A stretch of DNA of 64,000 nucleotides from Elephas maximus indicus (Eukaryota; Chordata; Mammalia; Proboscidea; Elephantidae): assembly GCF_024166365.1 (NCBI RefSeq), contig NC_064843.1:58738532-58802531 (forward strand), in the 5' to 3' direction. Under the pieces are notes generated by a model. The model searched no databases. It worked only from the letters and a program-made list of their open reading frames with translations, and was not told the origin of the DNA. Shown here piece after piece: positions 9,926 through 20,500 of this stretch (its first letter is position 1; each line of letters opens with the position of its first letter). The translations under genes and the position numbers were made by a program.

Positions 9926-12900
9926 GTCGGTGTCACGTGCCAGCTCCTCCGGGGCCGGCGCGCGACAGCGGCCTTGGGGCCTCTGCTCGCCTCTCGGCGC
10001 GATTCCCTCCTCCTGCTCCGCCGTCCTCCGTGCCTTCCTCCCCCTCCGCTCCTCCTCCCCCTCCTCGCGTCTCCCCTCGCCCCGACCTCGCCTCCCCCTC
10101 CCCTTCTCCTCCCTCTCCCCGTCCTCCTCCCCTCCCCCTCCTCCCCCCTCGCCTTTCTTCTCCTCCTCCCCTCCCCCTCGCATCTCCGCTCGCTCCGACC
10201 TCCCCTCCCCTCCCCCTTCCCCTCCCCTCCCCCTCCCCATCCTTTTTTTCTCCCCTTCCCCTCCCCTCCCCCTCCCCATCCTTTTTTCTCCCCTTCCCCT
10301 CCCCTCCCCCATCCTTTTTCTCCGCTTCACTTCTCCTTCCCTCTCCCTCCTCCCTCTCTCCCTCCTCCCTCTCCCCCTCCCCCTCCTCGCGTCTCCCCTC
10401 GCCCCGACCTCCCCTCTTCTCCTCCTTCCCCTCCCCTCCCCCCACCCTTTTTTCTCCCCCTCCCCTTCTCCTCCCCTCCCCTTCCCCTCCCCTCCCCTTC
10501 CCCCTCTCTCCTCCCCCCCCATCTCCCCTCGTCCTGACCTCTCCTCCCCGAGGGCGCGGCCCAGCCTCCGCCCCCTCACTGCAGGTCCCGCCGCGGCCCC
10601 TGTGCGTCCTGGAAGCCCGGGGACCCCAGTACGTGTCTCCACCTGGATCCGTGGCCCTTGGGCAACCGTTGGCTTGCTGTCCGCAGGCGGGCTCTTGGAT
10701 GGGCGGCCGACCTGTTTGCAGTGAAACAGACCTTTCAGCGTCTCCTTTGGGCTAGCTCAAAGTGGAGGGCAGGAGGGAGGTTTCCTTGGTCTCTCCACTC
10801 GCAGGCCCCAGAATGGGGCTAAAACTTATGTGTTGAAACGTTAATGATTCGGTCCTTTGATAAAGGAGACTCCCCCGAACCCACCTTTAACCTGGGAACT
10901 TTGTTGAGATGTTTGTCTTTTTCTTTTTTTTTTAGGGGGCAGTTTTGTTGTGGAAACTAGATTTCTGGGAGCGATAGAGATACTAGCCTCCACATTTTGT
11001 TCTTGATATTTTTGTTTTTGGAAATATGTATGAGTTTCTGATCAGTGGACTGACTGTCCTTCTGTTTCTCTCACTTCGTGTCTTCTTATTCAAGTTGGCA
11101 AACGTTTCATGACCCGTGTGTGTCACACACGCCACTGGGCGTTTTGGGAAAACGGTGGTAAGGAAACAGCTGCTTGAATGTCTGTGAAATTCACAACAGT
11201 GCTGGGTGTGGAGTGTGAGGACCCCGCGACTGGGTCGTCGGCAGACTTTCAGATAACACTTTCGCATGTGTTGGGGTTGACCCTAGTTTGCCAAGGATGG
11301 GAGTATGAGCGAATGAAGAGTTTGGTCTTCTCTGGAATTGTCTGCCCCTGGACTGTGCTATGTGCTAGGTTTACAGAGTCTAGCAGATGAGATGTTTGTT
11401 CTCTGTGATCACACTGTAGAAATCAGAGGGAGTGCTGGCTCGAGCATTTTGAGGAGGGGATGAGGTGATTAATGATGAAAGGGCAGGGAAGAGACTTGGA
11501 GAGATGGGATTAAAGTAGGGAGCCTGAGGAATAGGTTTTGGAGTAGAGGCAGGGACTCCCTCTAAGAAGGAAAAGGAAAAGATGGTGAGAAAATACAAGA
11601 TGGAGTAGAGGATAGTGATAGTGTGGGTATGTCAGATGTAGTTCTGAGGTCATTGAAGTCAGTTTCAGAGTATGGGGGAAGGGGAGCCCTGGTGGCACAG
11701 TGGTTAAGAGCTCAGCGCCAACCAAAAGGTCGGCAGTTTGGATCGACCAGCCGCTCCTTGGAAACTCTGTGGGGCAGTTCTGCTCTGTCCTACGGGGTCT
11801 CTATGAGTCAGAGTTGACTTGATGGCAGTGGCTTTGGTTTTGGTTTCTGGGGTAAGAATGGGTTAGAGCTTGATTCTGCACACACATCAGATGTCCCTGG
11901 GAAGTTTTCACAGTATGACTGGGGCTTGGACCCCACCCCATACCTGACAAACGAGAATGGGGAATGGGAAGCTGGCTTAGGTATGTTTTAAAAGTGACCC
12001 AAGGGATTCTAGCTTGCATCCAGGGTCAGGAGCCACCGTGTTAGAGAGTGGAAGAGCAGAGCTATTTAGAATTCCTCCTGTGAGATACTTGGAAGTTAGA
12101 GACAGAGAGACGATTGACCAGAATAACCTGTGTTTATTTTACATCTGATCATTTATTATGAATTTATGTTCTAGACGAGGTCAAATGATTGGCAAGGGGT
12201 GTGTGTCTGAAGTTTAAGAAAGCAAGAAATATAATAATGACTGTTGTTTCCTATTCTGTTTTTGTTTGTTTCTTGACTGTCTGCCATATACTAGGCACTG
12301 TGCTAAGCACTTTATACACATCATCTTTAATCCTCACAGAGTTGCTGGGTGATTACTAACTAAAAGGTTGGCAGTTCAAATCCACCCAGAGGCACTTTGG
12401 AAGAAAGGCCTGGTGATCTGCTTATAAAAGGCCACCAAAAACCCTATGGAGCACAGTTCTACTGATAGACATGGGATTGCCATGAGTCGGAGTGGATTGG
12501 AAGGCAACTTTTTTTTTTAAGGGAGAGGGTGGAGGTCAAGGGATAGGATGTGTAAGGCCAGCAGCATAGACATAGAAACCTGGAGGAAGATGCAAATGAT
12601 GGCGTGGAGAGCAAGACCATAAGCCATATGCTAAAGTCTCAGAGAAGGATAGGCTTTCTGAGGCAGGTGAGGAAAGAATAATTCCAGAGGACGGTGTAGA
12701 CTTCAGGGGTGGGGAGGGCTGGGGTGTGTAAGTGTGTTGTGGTGTAAGAGCACTGGGCAGGAAGAACTGTGTTGTGAGAGGGTAGAATAGCTGTATTTCT
12801 TGTTTCAGTTAGAGGGATCATTCAAAGGCACAGGGTTTAGAAAAGTTAGTTTCTAGTTGACTTATCAATCTGAAGACTCTTAAATTTATCACTTCTCGTG

Positions 12901-13992
12901 TAATTGAAAAGACACTGTAGCCCCAGAAGAGGTCCGGCAAGTAGGTACTTGTTGAGTTTTTTTTAGTAGATACAATAGTGATTTTTTTAAAAACCCACAA
13001 CCTGGGCCCCACCCCCAGTAATTCTACCTCACAAGGCCACTATTAAAAAGTGAATAGAATATTTGTGATCTATAAACCACATGTTGTGTTAGTCATTAGT
13101 AATGATTGAATTGATGTTTTAAAAAGTCTTGTCTTTGATACCAGGTCTACATTCTGGAATTTTCTACCTGTCTTTTTAGTGCTTATCAAGGTAACTACCG
13201 TTGATAGGCTTTTATTTTTTCCTGTGGTAATAGCAGTCTTTCCCCCCGTCCCCCCCTTTTTCTCTCTATGGAGGCCTGGTGGCACAGTGATTGAGAGCTA
13301 TGGCTGCTAATCAGAAGGTTGGCAGTTCAGATTCACCAGCCGCTCCTTGGAATCGACTCAACAGTAGTGGGTTGGTTTTTTTTGGTCCCTCCCTGTTATG
13401 TAATTGGCTAGTAAATTGTGTATAATTTTTACTTTCTCTGTTTGCATAGAGAGGGAGCCGGGTTCTTCACTTTCTTGCAGATTTTAGTAATTTTTTTTTT
13501 CTTTTGATGTTTACAATTCAGCTAGAAAAATTGCTAACGGGAAAGCAGTTCACAGAGTTACTGTAGTAACTTCTGTCAAGTATGTGAAGCATCAAGATCA
13601 GTTAAATTTCTTGTTCAGGCATGTCTTCAAATATGATGAGTAGTAGTTCCACATTGCCAAATTAATTTGATGATTTTTTAAAAATTACATTTTACATTTG
13701 TACAGAAAGTTAAAATCGGGTTTTTAGTATTTGAAATCTGAAGGTTTTAAGTGAATTTTGGTAACACTGTTTTGGGATTTGAATGGCAGAGGATGGGAAC
13801 CACCAGTTCAAGGTGTTACTGAGATCTTTTTTATATTTTTAGAGACTTCGTGATGGAGTGATCAGAGATATTGAGCGGCAAAATCGGAAAAAAGAAAACA
13901 TCCGTCTTTTGGCAGAACAGATTGTTTTGACTGAGCAACTTGAAGCTGAAAGAGAAAAGGTGTCATTGGCAAAAGGACCTCAAAAAACATGA
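9830..13992 (+). CDS. PET117: PET117 cytochrome c oxidase assembly factor (2 coding exons)
   Basis: Joined 9830-9925 and 13843-13992 give 82 codons including TGA, so 81 aa, the length I recall for human PET117. The protein starts MSRSSKAVLGLSVLLTAATV, with a hydrophobic segment at about residues 7-23 that serves as the N-terminal membrane/mitochondrial-targeting region. A basic, helical C-terminal part follows (RLRDGVIRDIERQ, then EQIVLTEQLEAEREK). Family knowledge: PET117 is a small mitochondrial inner-membrane-associated factor needed for complex IV assembly, and yeast Pet117 acts with heme A synthase Cox15. The intron is 3917 nt with donor cag|gtcggt and acceptor tttttag|aga, phase 0. The start has purine at -3. 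KAT14 begins 300 nt after the stop, and no poly(A) signal intervenes. Confidence 0.95.
10005..10548 (+). repeat. Polypyrimidine (C/T) tract in PET117 intron 1
   Basis: About 540 bp that is almost entirely C and T on the + strand, mostly CCCCT and CCTCC words, and so homopurine on the minus strand. It holds nested repeats. A 25-bp C/T/G unit (core 'ctcccctcgccccgacctc') occurs at 10065-10089, 10178-10202 and 10387-10411, with a degenerate copy at 10521-10541. A 'ccatcctttttt' unit occurs at 10237, 10276 and 10309. The long open frames here on both strands (proline/serine-rich one way, glycine/arginine/glutamate-rich the other) follow from composition and are not genes. Confidence 0.9.
10549..11682 (+). 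other. PET117 intron 1, no feature recognised
   Basis: The GC-rich end of the island fades into ordinary intronic sequence. No conserved exon or repeat family is recognised. Confidence 0.5.
11683..11847 (+). mobile_element. AfroSINE, full-length
   Basis: Starts ggagccctggtggcacagtg, has the tRNA-like box B region, and ends in the RTE-like tail ('tctctatgagtcagagttgac') followed by a TGGTTT-rich end. Confidence 0.9.
12283..12339 (+). repeat. MIR fragment
   Basis: Clear MIR core: 'atactaggcactgtgctaag' then 'cactttatacacatcat' and 'ttaatcctcacag'. It runs straight into the next SINE. Confidence 0.75.
12340..12518 (+). mobile_element. AfroSINE, divergent subtype
   Basis: Retains 'aaaaggttggcagttcaaat' and the tail 'gccatgagtcggagtggatt'. 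The head is eroded. It has the older body form with a 'cctggtgatctgcttata' segment. Confidence 0.8.
13270..13382 (+). mobile_element. AfroSINE with internal deletion
   Basis: The tRNA-like head is present, but it jumps from 'ccgctccttgga' to the tail 'atcgactcaacagtagtggg', so the middle is missing. Confidence 0.85.
13843..13992 (+). CDS. PET117: PET117 coding exon 2
   Basis: Residues 33-81 and stop TGA at 13990-13992. Acceptor AG at 13841-13842 after a T-rich tract. The exon probably continues as a non-coding leader towards KAT14. Confidence 0.95.
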   Translation, partial: RLRDGVIRDIERQNRKKENIRLLAEQIVLTEQLEAEREKVSLAKGPQKT

Positions 13993-14292
13993 CTTGAATA
14001 TGAAATCCTGATGGGGCAGACAGTGTTGAGCGTGCATGTGTGTGTGTTGTTTGGATGGTAAACAGCTTAATAGCATCTTCGACCTTTTTGTGGTCACTAT
14101 TCTTTGAAATTCGATCAGATAACAAACAGTGGATCACATATTCTAAATTGGTGCTTAAAAAACCCTCTTGTCTGTGGGCAGATGCTCTACTAAAGAGTTT
14201 CTGTTTGTGTGGTCCTGGCGGCAGCCCCTTTAAGCTCAGTGTCCAGATCGTGGGATTGTTTCTGGAAAGCGCTCCTGAACTGGTGAGAAGAG
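13993..14292 (+). other. PET117-KAT14 spacer, candidate 3' UTR / 5' leader
   Basis: No AATAAA or ATTAAA and no CpG clustering. Two AGs after pyrimidine-containing stretches could act as splice acceptors (exons beginning 14182 and 14224). An ATG at 14055 opens an 81-codon upstream ORF whose TAG (14298-14300) overlaps the KAT14 start at 14293. A shorter upstream ORF runs 14011-14061. Confidence 0.7.
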
Positions 14293-14551
14293 ATGGATAG
14301 TAATATCCACCTGGGTAGTCTGATAAGCCGACACGATGATGAAGCCACAAGAACATCTACCTCGGAAGGACTGGAGGAGGGTGAAGTGGAGGGGGAGACG
14401 CTCCTGATCGTAGAGTCGGAAGACCAGGCATCGGTGGACTTATCTCATGATCAGAGCGGGGATTCCCTCAACAGTGATGAAGGAGACATGTCCTGGATGG
14501 AGGAACAGCTGTCCTTCTTCTGTGACAAGTGCCAAAAGTGGATCCCGGCCA
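14293..14551 (+). CDS. KAT14: KAT14 coding exon 1
   Basis: Residues 1-86 plus one base, [20 protein letters not shown] onwards to [10 protein letters not shown]. Donor a|gtaagg, phase 1. The open frame continues to 14595 but that part is intron. Confidence 0.95.
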
Positions 14552-17500
14552 GTAAGGAACTTCTCAATTTCTTTGATTTATCGATTTCTATGTGAAGCTG
14601 TGTTTTTCCAACCTGTGCAAGTAACATGAATGTAGAATAGATCCGGATAAAAGGATAATTATTTATCATTTAGTCAACTGACCATAAATTTGTGTAAAAC
14701 AGAGGCATATTTGTACTAATAAAAATTACTGTCAACCTGTCACATTTTTAAGTTAGCACACTTGATGGTAACCCATCAAAACTAGAAAGTTGGAGATCCT
14801 GTGTTCCTGAAGAATTAGCCACATTTTTCTAAGAAGATCATGTTTGCAATTGGAGCCAGATTTTCCCAGTGTAGAATTAAAGTTCAGATTCTTAAAAATT
14901 GCTCTGTTACTGTGTAACCTAAATGGAGAATTATTATATGCTGAAGTGAGGTCAGAATTAGGTTAAAGGTGTTTTGTTCCCTCTTGCTAGAAGCAGTCTT
15001 ATTTTCCATTTCTTGCTGGCCTCCTTGATTTGCTGACAAGAGATACACATAGGTGCTCCCCTGATTTCCCCAGTCTTGAGAGGGCCACCTGCCAGTTCCT
15101 GGTTCTCAAGAGCGGGCCTTGCCTGCCATCGTATGATTCTTACCAAAACCGGATTTTTGTAACAGGCAGAGACTAGTAAAGATATATGTGCTGGAGAAAT
15201 TCTTTGTGCAGTAGATTCTGTACCTGGGTCAGAGACATTTATACGTATTTTATTGTGAAGCAGATAATTTCCTGGTGGGTGGAACTATTTGTGTTGAAGT
15301 AAATTTAACTGTTACTGTTAAGAAGTTAATAGTAACATTTTCACAGAAAACAAACCTAGAATTTACTACTTATTAGCTCATTTTTTGCTTCTGAGCTCTC
15401 ACTGCTTATTAATTATTTTGCCTAAACATGACTTTCTGCTTGTCCTCACGGGATACATTTTAAACTGCCTTATTGAATTTATAGGGTGTTCAGGTCCTGC
15501 TGCTTTCTTTAATCTCTCTCCTTGGTATCCTCCCCACCCCAGGCGTAAGTAGAACTTTGCAGTCAGGCTGAGCTTTTAATTCTCCATACACAGTTGTTAT
15601 CCCTAGGACTTGGAACATTTTTATTTCCTCAACTCTGTAGCTCCACAGCCTCCATGCCATTCCCACCCTCTCCCCCCGCCCACAGGCACCCGTCCTCATC
15701 TGACCAGTTCCTAGTTATCCCTCTGTCCCCACCAACCTCACTTTTCCAAGCTTTCCTGTCTCCCTGGGATAGTTTGGGCACCCTTAGTACGTGTCTCACA
15801 CTGCTCTGTGACACATAACCACATTCTGGTTCTTACAGAGTGTCAGCCCAGCCCTGCTCCTGGAGATGGTGTCCATTCATCTGGGGGTGGGAGGGAGGGC
15901 CTAGGCACATTAAAAACAAACAGTAACTCCCTGGTGACTGCTGCTCAATGAGGATGGAGACCCACCCTGCTACTGTGATCACCTGCTTGAATGTAGGCCT
16001 CATGGAGTTTGTAAACCCGAGAGGGAGAGCAGGCGCTGTCCTGTGCATTGTATTCCTGGCTCCTCGTCCAGCGCTTGGCACCATGGAGCTCAGATGCTTT
16101 GGAAAGAATGCGTGAAGAGACCTACTTAGAGGAGTCTGGAAGGTAACAGTTGGAAAGTCCAGTTAGAGCAATATTACCTGCCTTTTCAGTACCTTAACCC
16201 TGAAGTTAAGAAACAGCAGGTATTACTGGGCATGCCCTTGATGCTAGAAAAATAAAATCCTTCTCCTCCACCCTCTTCTCACTCCTTCCTTCTGCTGTTG
16301 TGAGTTGCATGAAAAGAGAAAAAACACAGCACGGGAAACGTGGAAGACCTGGCTGATAAATTGTTGAACCCTTTGGGCTACTGCTGCCATCCAGGTAACC
16401 CTAAAATGTGACTGTTTGTTTTCTCCTAGGTCAGCTGAGGGAACAGATCAGTTACCTTAAGGGTGATAACTTTTTTAGGTTTACTTGTTCCGATTGTTCC
16501 GAAGGTGGCAAGGAGCAGTACGAAAGGCTGAAGCTAACATGGCAGCAGGTGAGCAAAAAGTTCTTTTCTAGAATTCATGTGGTGGATCCCCCAAGAGACT
16601 TCTTTGGATAAGTATCTAAAGAAAAAGTTGTTTTGAGGGATATTATGGATTGAATTGTGTCCCCCCAAAATAGGTATTGAATTTCTGACCCTTGTACCTG
16701 TGGATGTGATCCTTTAGAAATAGGGTCCCTCATTTGTTATGTTAATGAGGTCGTACCAGTATAGGGCAGATCCTAAACCTAACCAGTTTTTAATTATAAA
16801 AAGAACAGAACAGGCACACACAGGGGGAAGAGGAAGACAGATGAAAGAGACAGATGCATCTACAAGCTCGGGAGTACCAAGGAGTGCTGTCAGGTACTAG
16901 AAGCTGAAATAGACAAGGAAGGACCTCCCCCTGGAGTCACACTCCGAGGGCAGACTTCTAGCCTCCCGAACTGTGAGAAAATAAACTTCTGTTCTCTAGG
17001 GCTGCCCGTTTGTGGTATTCCTGTTATGGCAGCTCTAGTTAACTCAGAAAAAGAATAATTTTTATTTCACAAGAAGACTTGGATACCGAGTATGTGGGTA
17101 AAGGAGCTCTTGGTAAAGTACTTGCTGCTAACTTTGTGAACTGGGCTTGAGATTCTTGAAAATCTCTCAAAATTACATTTGTATGTAATGCCAGGCTCTG
17201 ATTTTAATTGATAATAGGTTTATGTTTTTATGGCAGCCATTTTTAGAACAATAAAAGCATTTCTGAAAATGTTAAGATTAGCCAGATTGGAAATATATTT
17301 GGAAGAAGTAATGCGGCAGATTGCAAGAACCGACATAACCTGGCTTTTCTGCATTTCAACTCAGATATTTGAGTATTTTTTGTTTGATGAATACCTATAT
17401 CTACTCTTATAGTCTCCGATTCTAGCACCCTAATCCGAGCCAGCTATACCCTAAATGATAGCTTTTTACATATTCCTGGATTATATTAATTTTTTAGGTT

Positions 17501-20500
17501 TTTTTATATTGATATGTACACTAACAAGGCATCACTATGTATATATACACACAAACACTCCTTAAGTACAAGAAACAGTGAATGATACATTACTCAGTTT
17601 TATTTATATGTATATTTTTTTCCTAAATTTTATTTATTTTGGTGTTGTTGAATATACACAACAGAGCATACACCAGTTCAGAAGTTTTCTACATGTACAA
17701 TTTAGTGACATTGATTACCTTCTTCAGTTGCACAACCATTCTCACCCTCCTTTTCTGAGTTGTTCTTCATTAACATAAACTGAGTGTACTCCAAGGTTCC
17801 TGTTTCATCTTTCAATTTGTTATTGTCAGTTTGATCCCATATAAACAATAACCAAAAAAACCAAACCCAGTGTTGTCGAGTCGATTCCGACTCATAGCGA
17901 CCTATAGATAGTTCTTAAAAAAAACGTAATGCTCAAGGCAGGCCTTTTTTGCTAGTTAAGCTGAACTATTGTTTGATTTTAAGAAGACTTCAGGGGATAG
18001 TTTTCGTTTAAGGTTTAAAGAACATTTCAGGTCAATAGTTTCAGAGGTTTACCCACCCTCCATAGCTCCAGAAAGTCTAGAGTCCATGAGAATGAAATTC
18101 TGTATTTTCCCTCTTTTGATCAGGATAATTTTATGGAGTCTTTGATCAAAATGTTCAGTAATGTTAGCCAGGCACTGTCCAGTTCTGGTCTCACGGCAAA
18201 GAGGCAGTTGTTCATGGAGGCAATTATCCACACATTCCGTATCCTCCTCCTATTCCTGACTCTTCTACACTGTTGCTCCGGTGAATAGAGACCTTGTGCC
18301 TTGGATGGTTGCTTGCAAGCTTATTTCACTGCACAACAAACTGGGAGGTAGAATGGAAGCACTAAACGTGTTATTACACCAATTAAAATCTTTTTGACAC
18401 TATGGTCATAAACAGTATGCCAGCCATTTTTATACCTTTGGAACTCAGAGGTAACGTGCTGTTCTGGTTGTAATGCATGTAATGTCAAAGTGGGTCCTTT
18501 CTGACATGTGTGAAGCTCAGCAGACCAGAGTTGGTGCCTCGTTGTATGGGTTTAGCATTCTATTAGATGATGCTTCCTGGATGTGTTAGTTTTGTAAGCT
18601 TTTGCTTATTCTTCCTTTATTTCTGTAAGATAAGGCTTGCAAGCATAATTATGGCTTTCTTATGTGATAGGGAGCCCTGATAGGTTTGTTTTGGTGTCTG
18701 TGTCGTATTTGGAAAATCAGAGGTTCCACACGTAACCTAATGTAAAGGCGCCAGAAGTAAATTATTTGCTTAGTACTCAGTGACAGACTGTCATGCCAAG
18801 ATCAGAGGTGCCAGAATGCTGCTCACCTCATTGGTGGATTGTATTAACAGTTGATATTTTCGAAGTCCATATTACCAACCAAAAATTTAAACACACTCAA
18901 TTAGTAAGGATGTATTCCAATGAAAGGTTTTTCACTGGCAAGTCCTATGAAAACATGACCCTAAACTTCCCAAACAAGGAACCAAATTCCATGAGGTATT
19001 TCGTTGTACACAGGCAGCCTCGATTGCTACTCCTTTCTTTTTGTCATTGTTGTAAATATAGGTATCACACAACTTGTGCTAATTCAGCTTTTTGTAAGTG
19101 TACAACTATTGACAGCAGTTAGCAGTAATCGGCTTTTCAACCTTACCCTTAATCACATGCAATTTTTCCATCACTGTTAACCCCCTTTTCCCCCTCCCCC
19201 CCGCTCCTGGTAACCAGTAATAAACTATGGTGTATACGTTTGCCTTTTCTTGTCTTTTTATGTAAGTGAGGTCATACAATATTTGTCCTATCGTGATTGG
19301 CCTACTTCGCTTAGCATGATGTCTTCAGGATCCATCCATACTGTAGTATGTCCCAAGACTTCATTTATGCTACTGGCTGAGTAGTATTCCATTGTATGTA
19401 TGTACCACATTTTGTTCATTCATTCTTCTGTTGATGGGCATGTCGGTTGTTTTCACCTTTTGACTATCTTAAATAGTGTTGAAGTGAACACTGGTATATA
19501 AGTCTCTTCCTGAGTCTCTGCTTTCAAGTCTTTTGGATATATACCTAGGAGTGGAATTGCTGCGTCATATGGTAGGTCTGTACCATTTTGTATTCCCACC
19601 AGCAATAGATAAGTATTCCAATTTCCCCACATCCTTGACAACATGTGTTATTTTCTGTTTTTAAATCTTAGCCATCCTAATGGAAATGAAATGGTATCTC
19701 ATTGTGGCTTTGATTTGCATCTCTCTCATAGCTAATGACACTGAGCATCTTTTCCTGTGTTTGGTGGCCATTTGAATGTCTTCTTTGGTGAAATGTCTGT
19801 TCAAGTCCTTTGCCCATTTTGTGATTGGGTTATTTGTCTTTTTGTTGTTATGTTGTTGAAATTTTATATATATTTTGGTTATTAGATTCTTTTGTCAGAT
19901 ATACAATTTCTAAAGATACTCTCTCGGTTGCTTGTCTTTTCACTTTTTTTTGGTAAAGTTTTTTTTTTATTGTACTTTAGGTGAAGTTTTACAGAGCAAA
20001 TTAATTTCTCATTAAATAATTAATACATGTATTGTTTCATAACATTGCCAACCCAATGACGTGTCATCACTCTCCACTTCTTGACCTTGGGTTCCCTATT
20101 ACCAGCTTTCCTGTCCCCTCCTGCCTTCTCGTCCTTGCCCCATGGTTGGTGTGGCCATTTTGTTTTGTGAGCCTGTCTAATCTTTGGCTGAAAGGTGAAC
20201 TTCAGGAGTGACTTCAGTACTGAGTTAAAACGATGTCCGGGGGCCGTAATCTCGGGGTTTCTCCAGTCTCTGTCAGACCAGTAAGCCTGGTCTTTTTTTT
20301 TGCGAGTTAGAATTTTGTTCTACATTTTTCTCCAGCTCCGTCCAGGACCCTCTATTGTGATCCCTGTCACAATAGTTGGTGGTGGTAGCTGGGCACCATC
20401 TAGTTGTGCTAGACTCAGTCTGGTGGAGGCTGTGGTAGTTGTGGTCCATCAGTCCTTTGGACTAATCTTTCACTTGTGTCTTTGGTTTTCTTCATTCTCT

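Noticed and set aside
9760-10755. 331-codon + strand open frame and other long frames on both strands across the CpG island and pyrimidine tract
   Set aside because: Composition-driven. Repeats of CCCCT give Pro/Ser/Leu or Arg/Gly/Glu frames in every phase, and PET117 exon 1 uses a different frame with a proper donor.
14552-14595. Extension of the KAT14 exon 1 frame
   Set aside because: A strong donor at 14552 and exact family continuity into 16430 show this is intron.
18793-19122. 109-codon + strand frame ([17 protein letters not shown]...)
   Set aside because: Overlaps the start of an L1 3' region, has no splice support, and no family is recognised.
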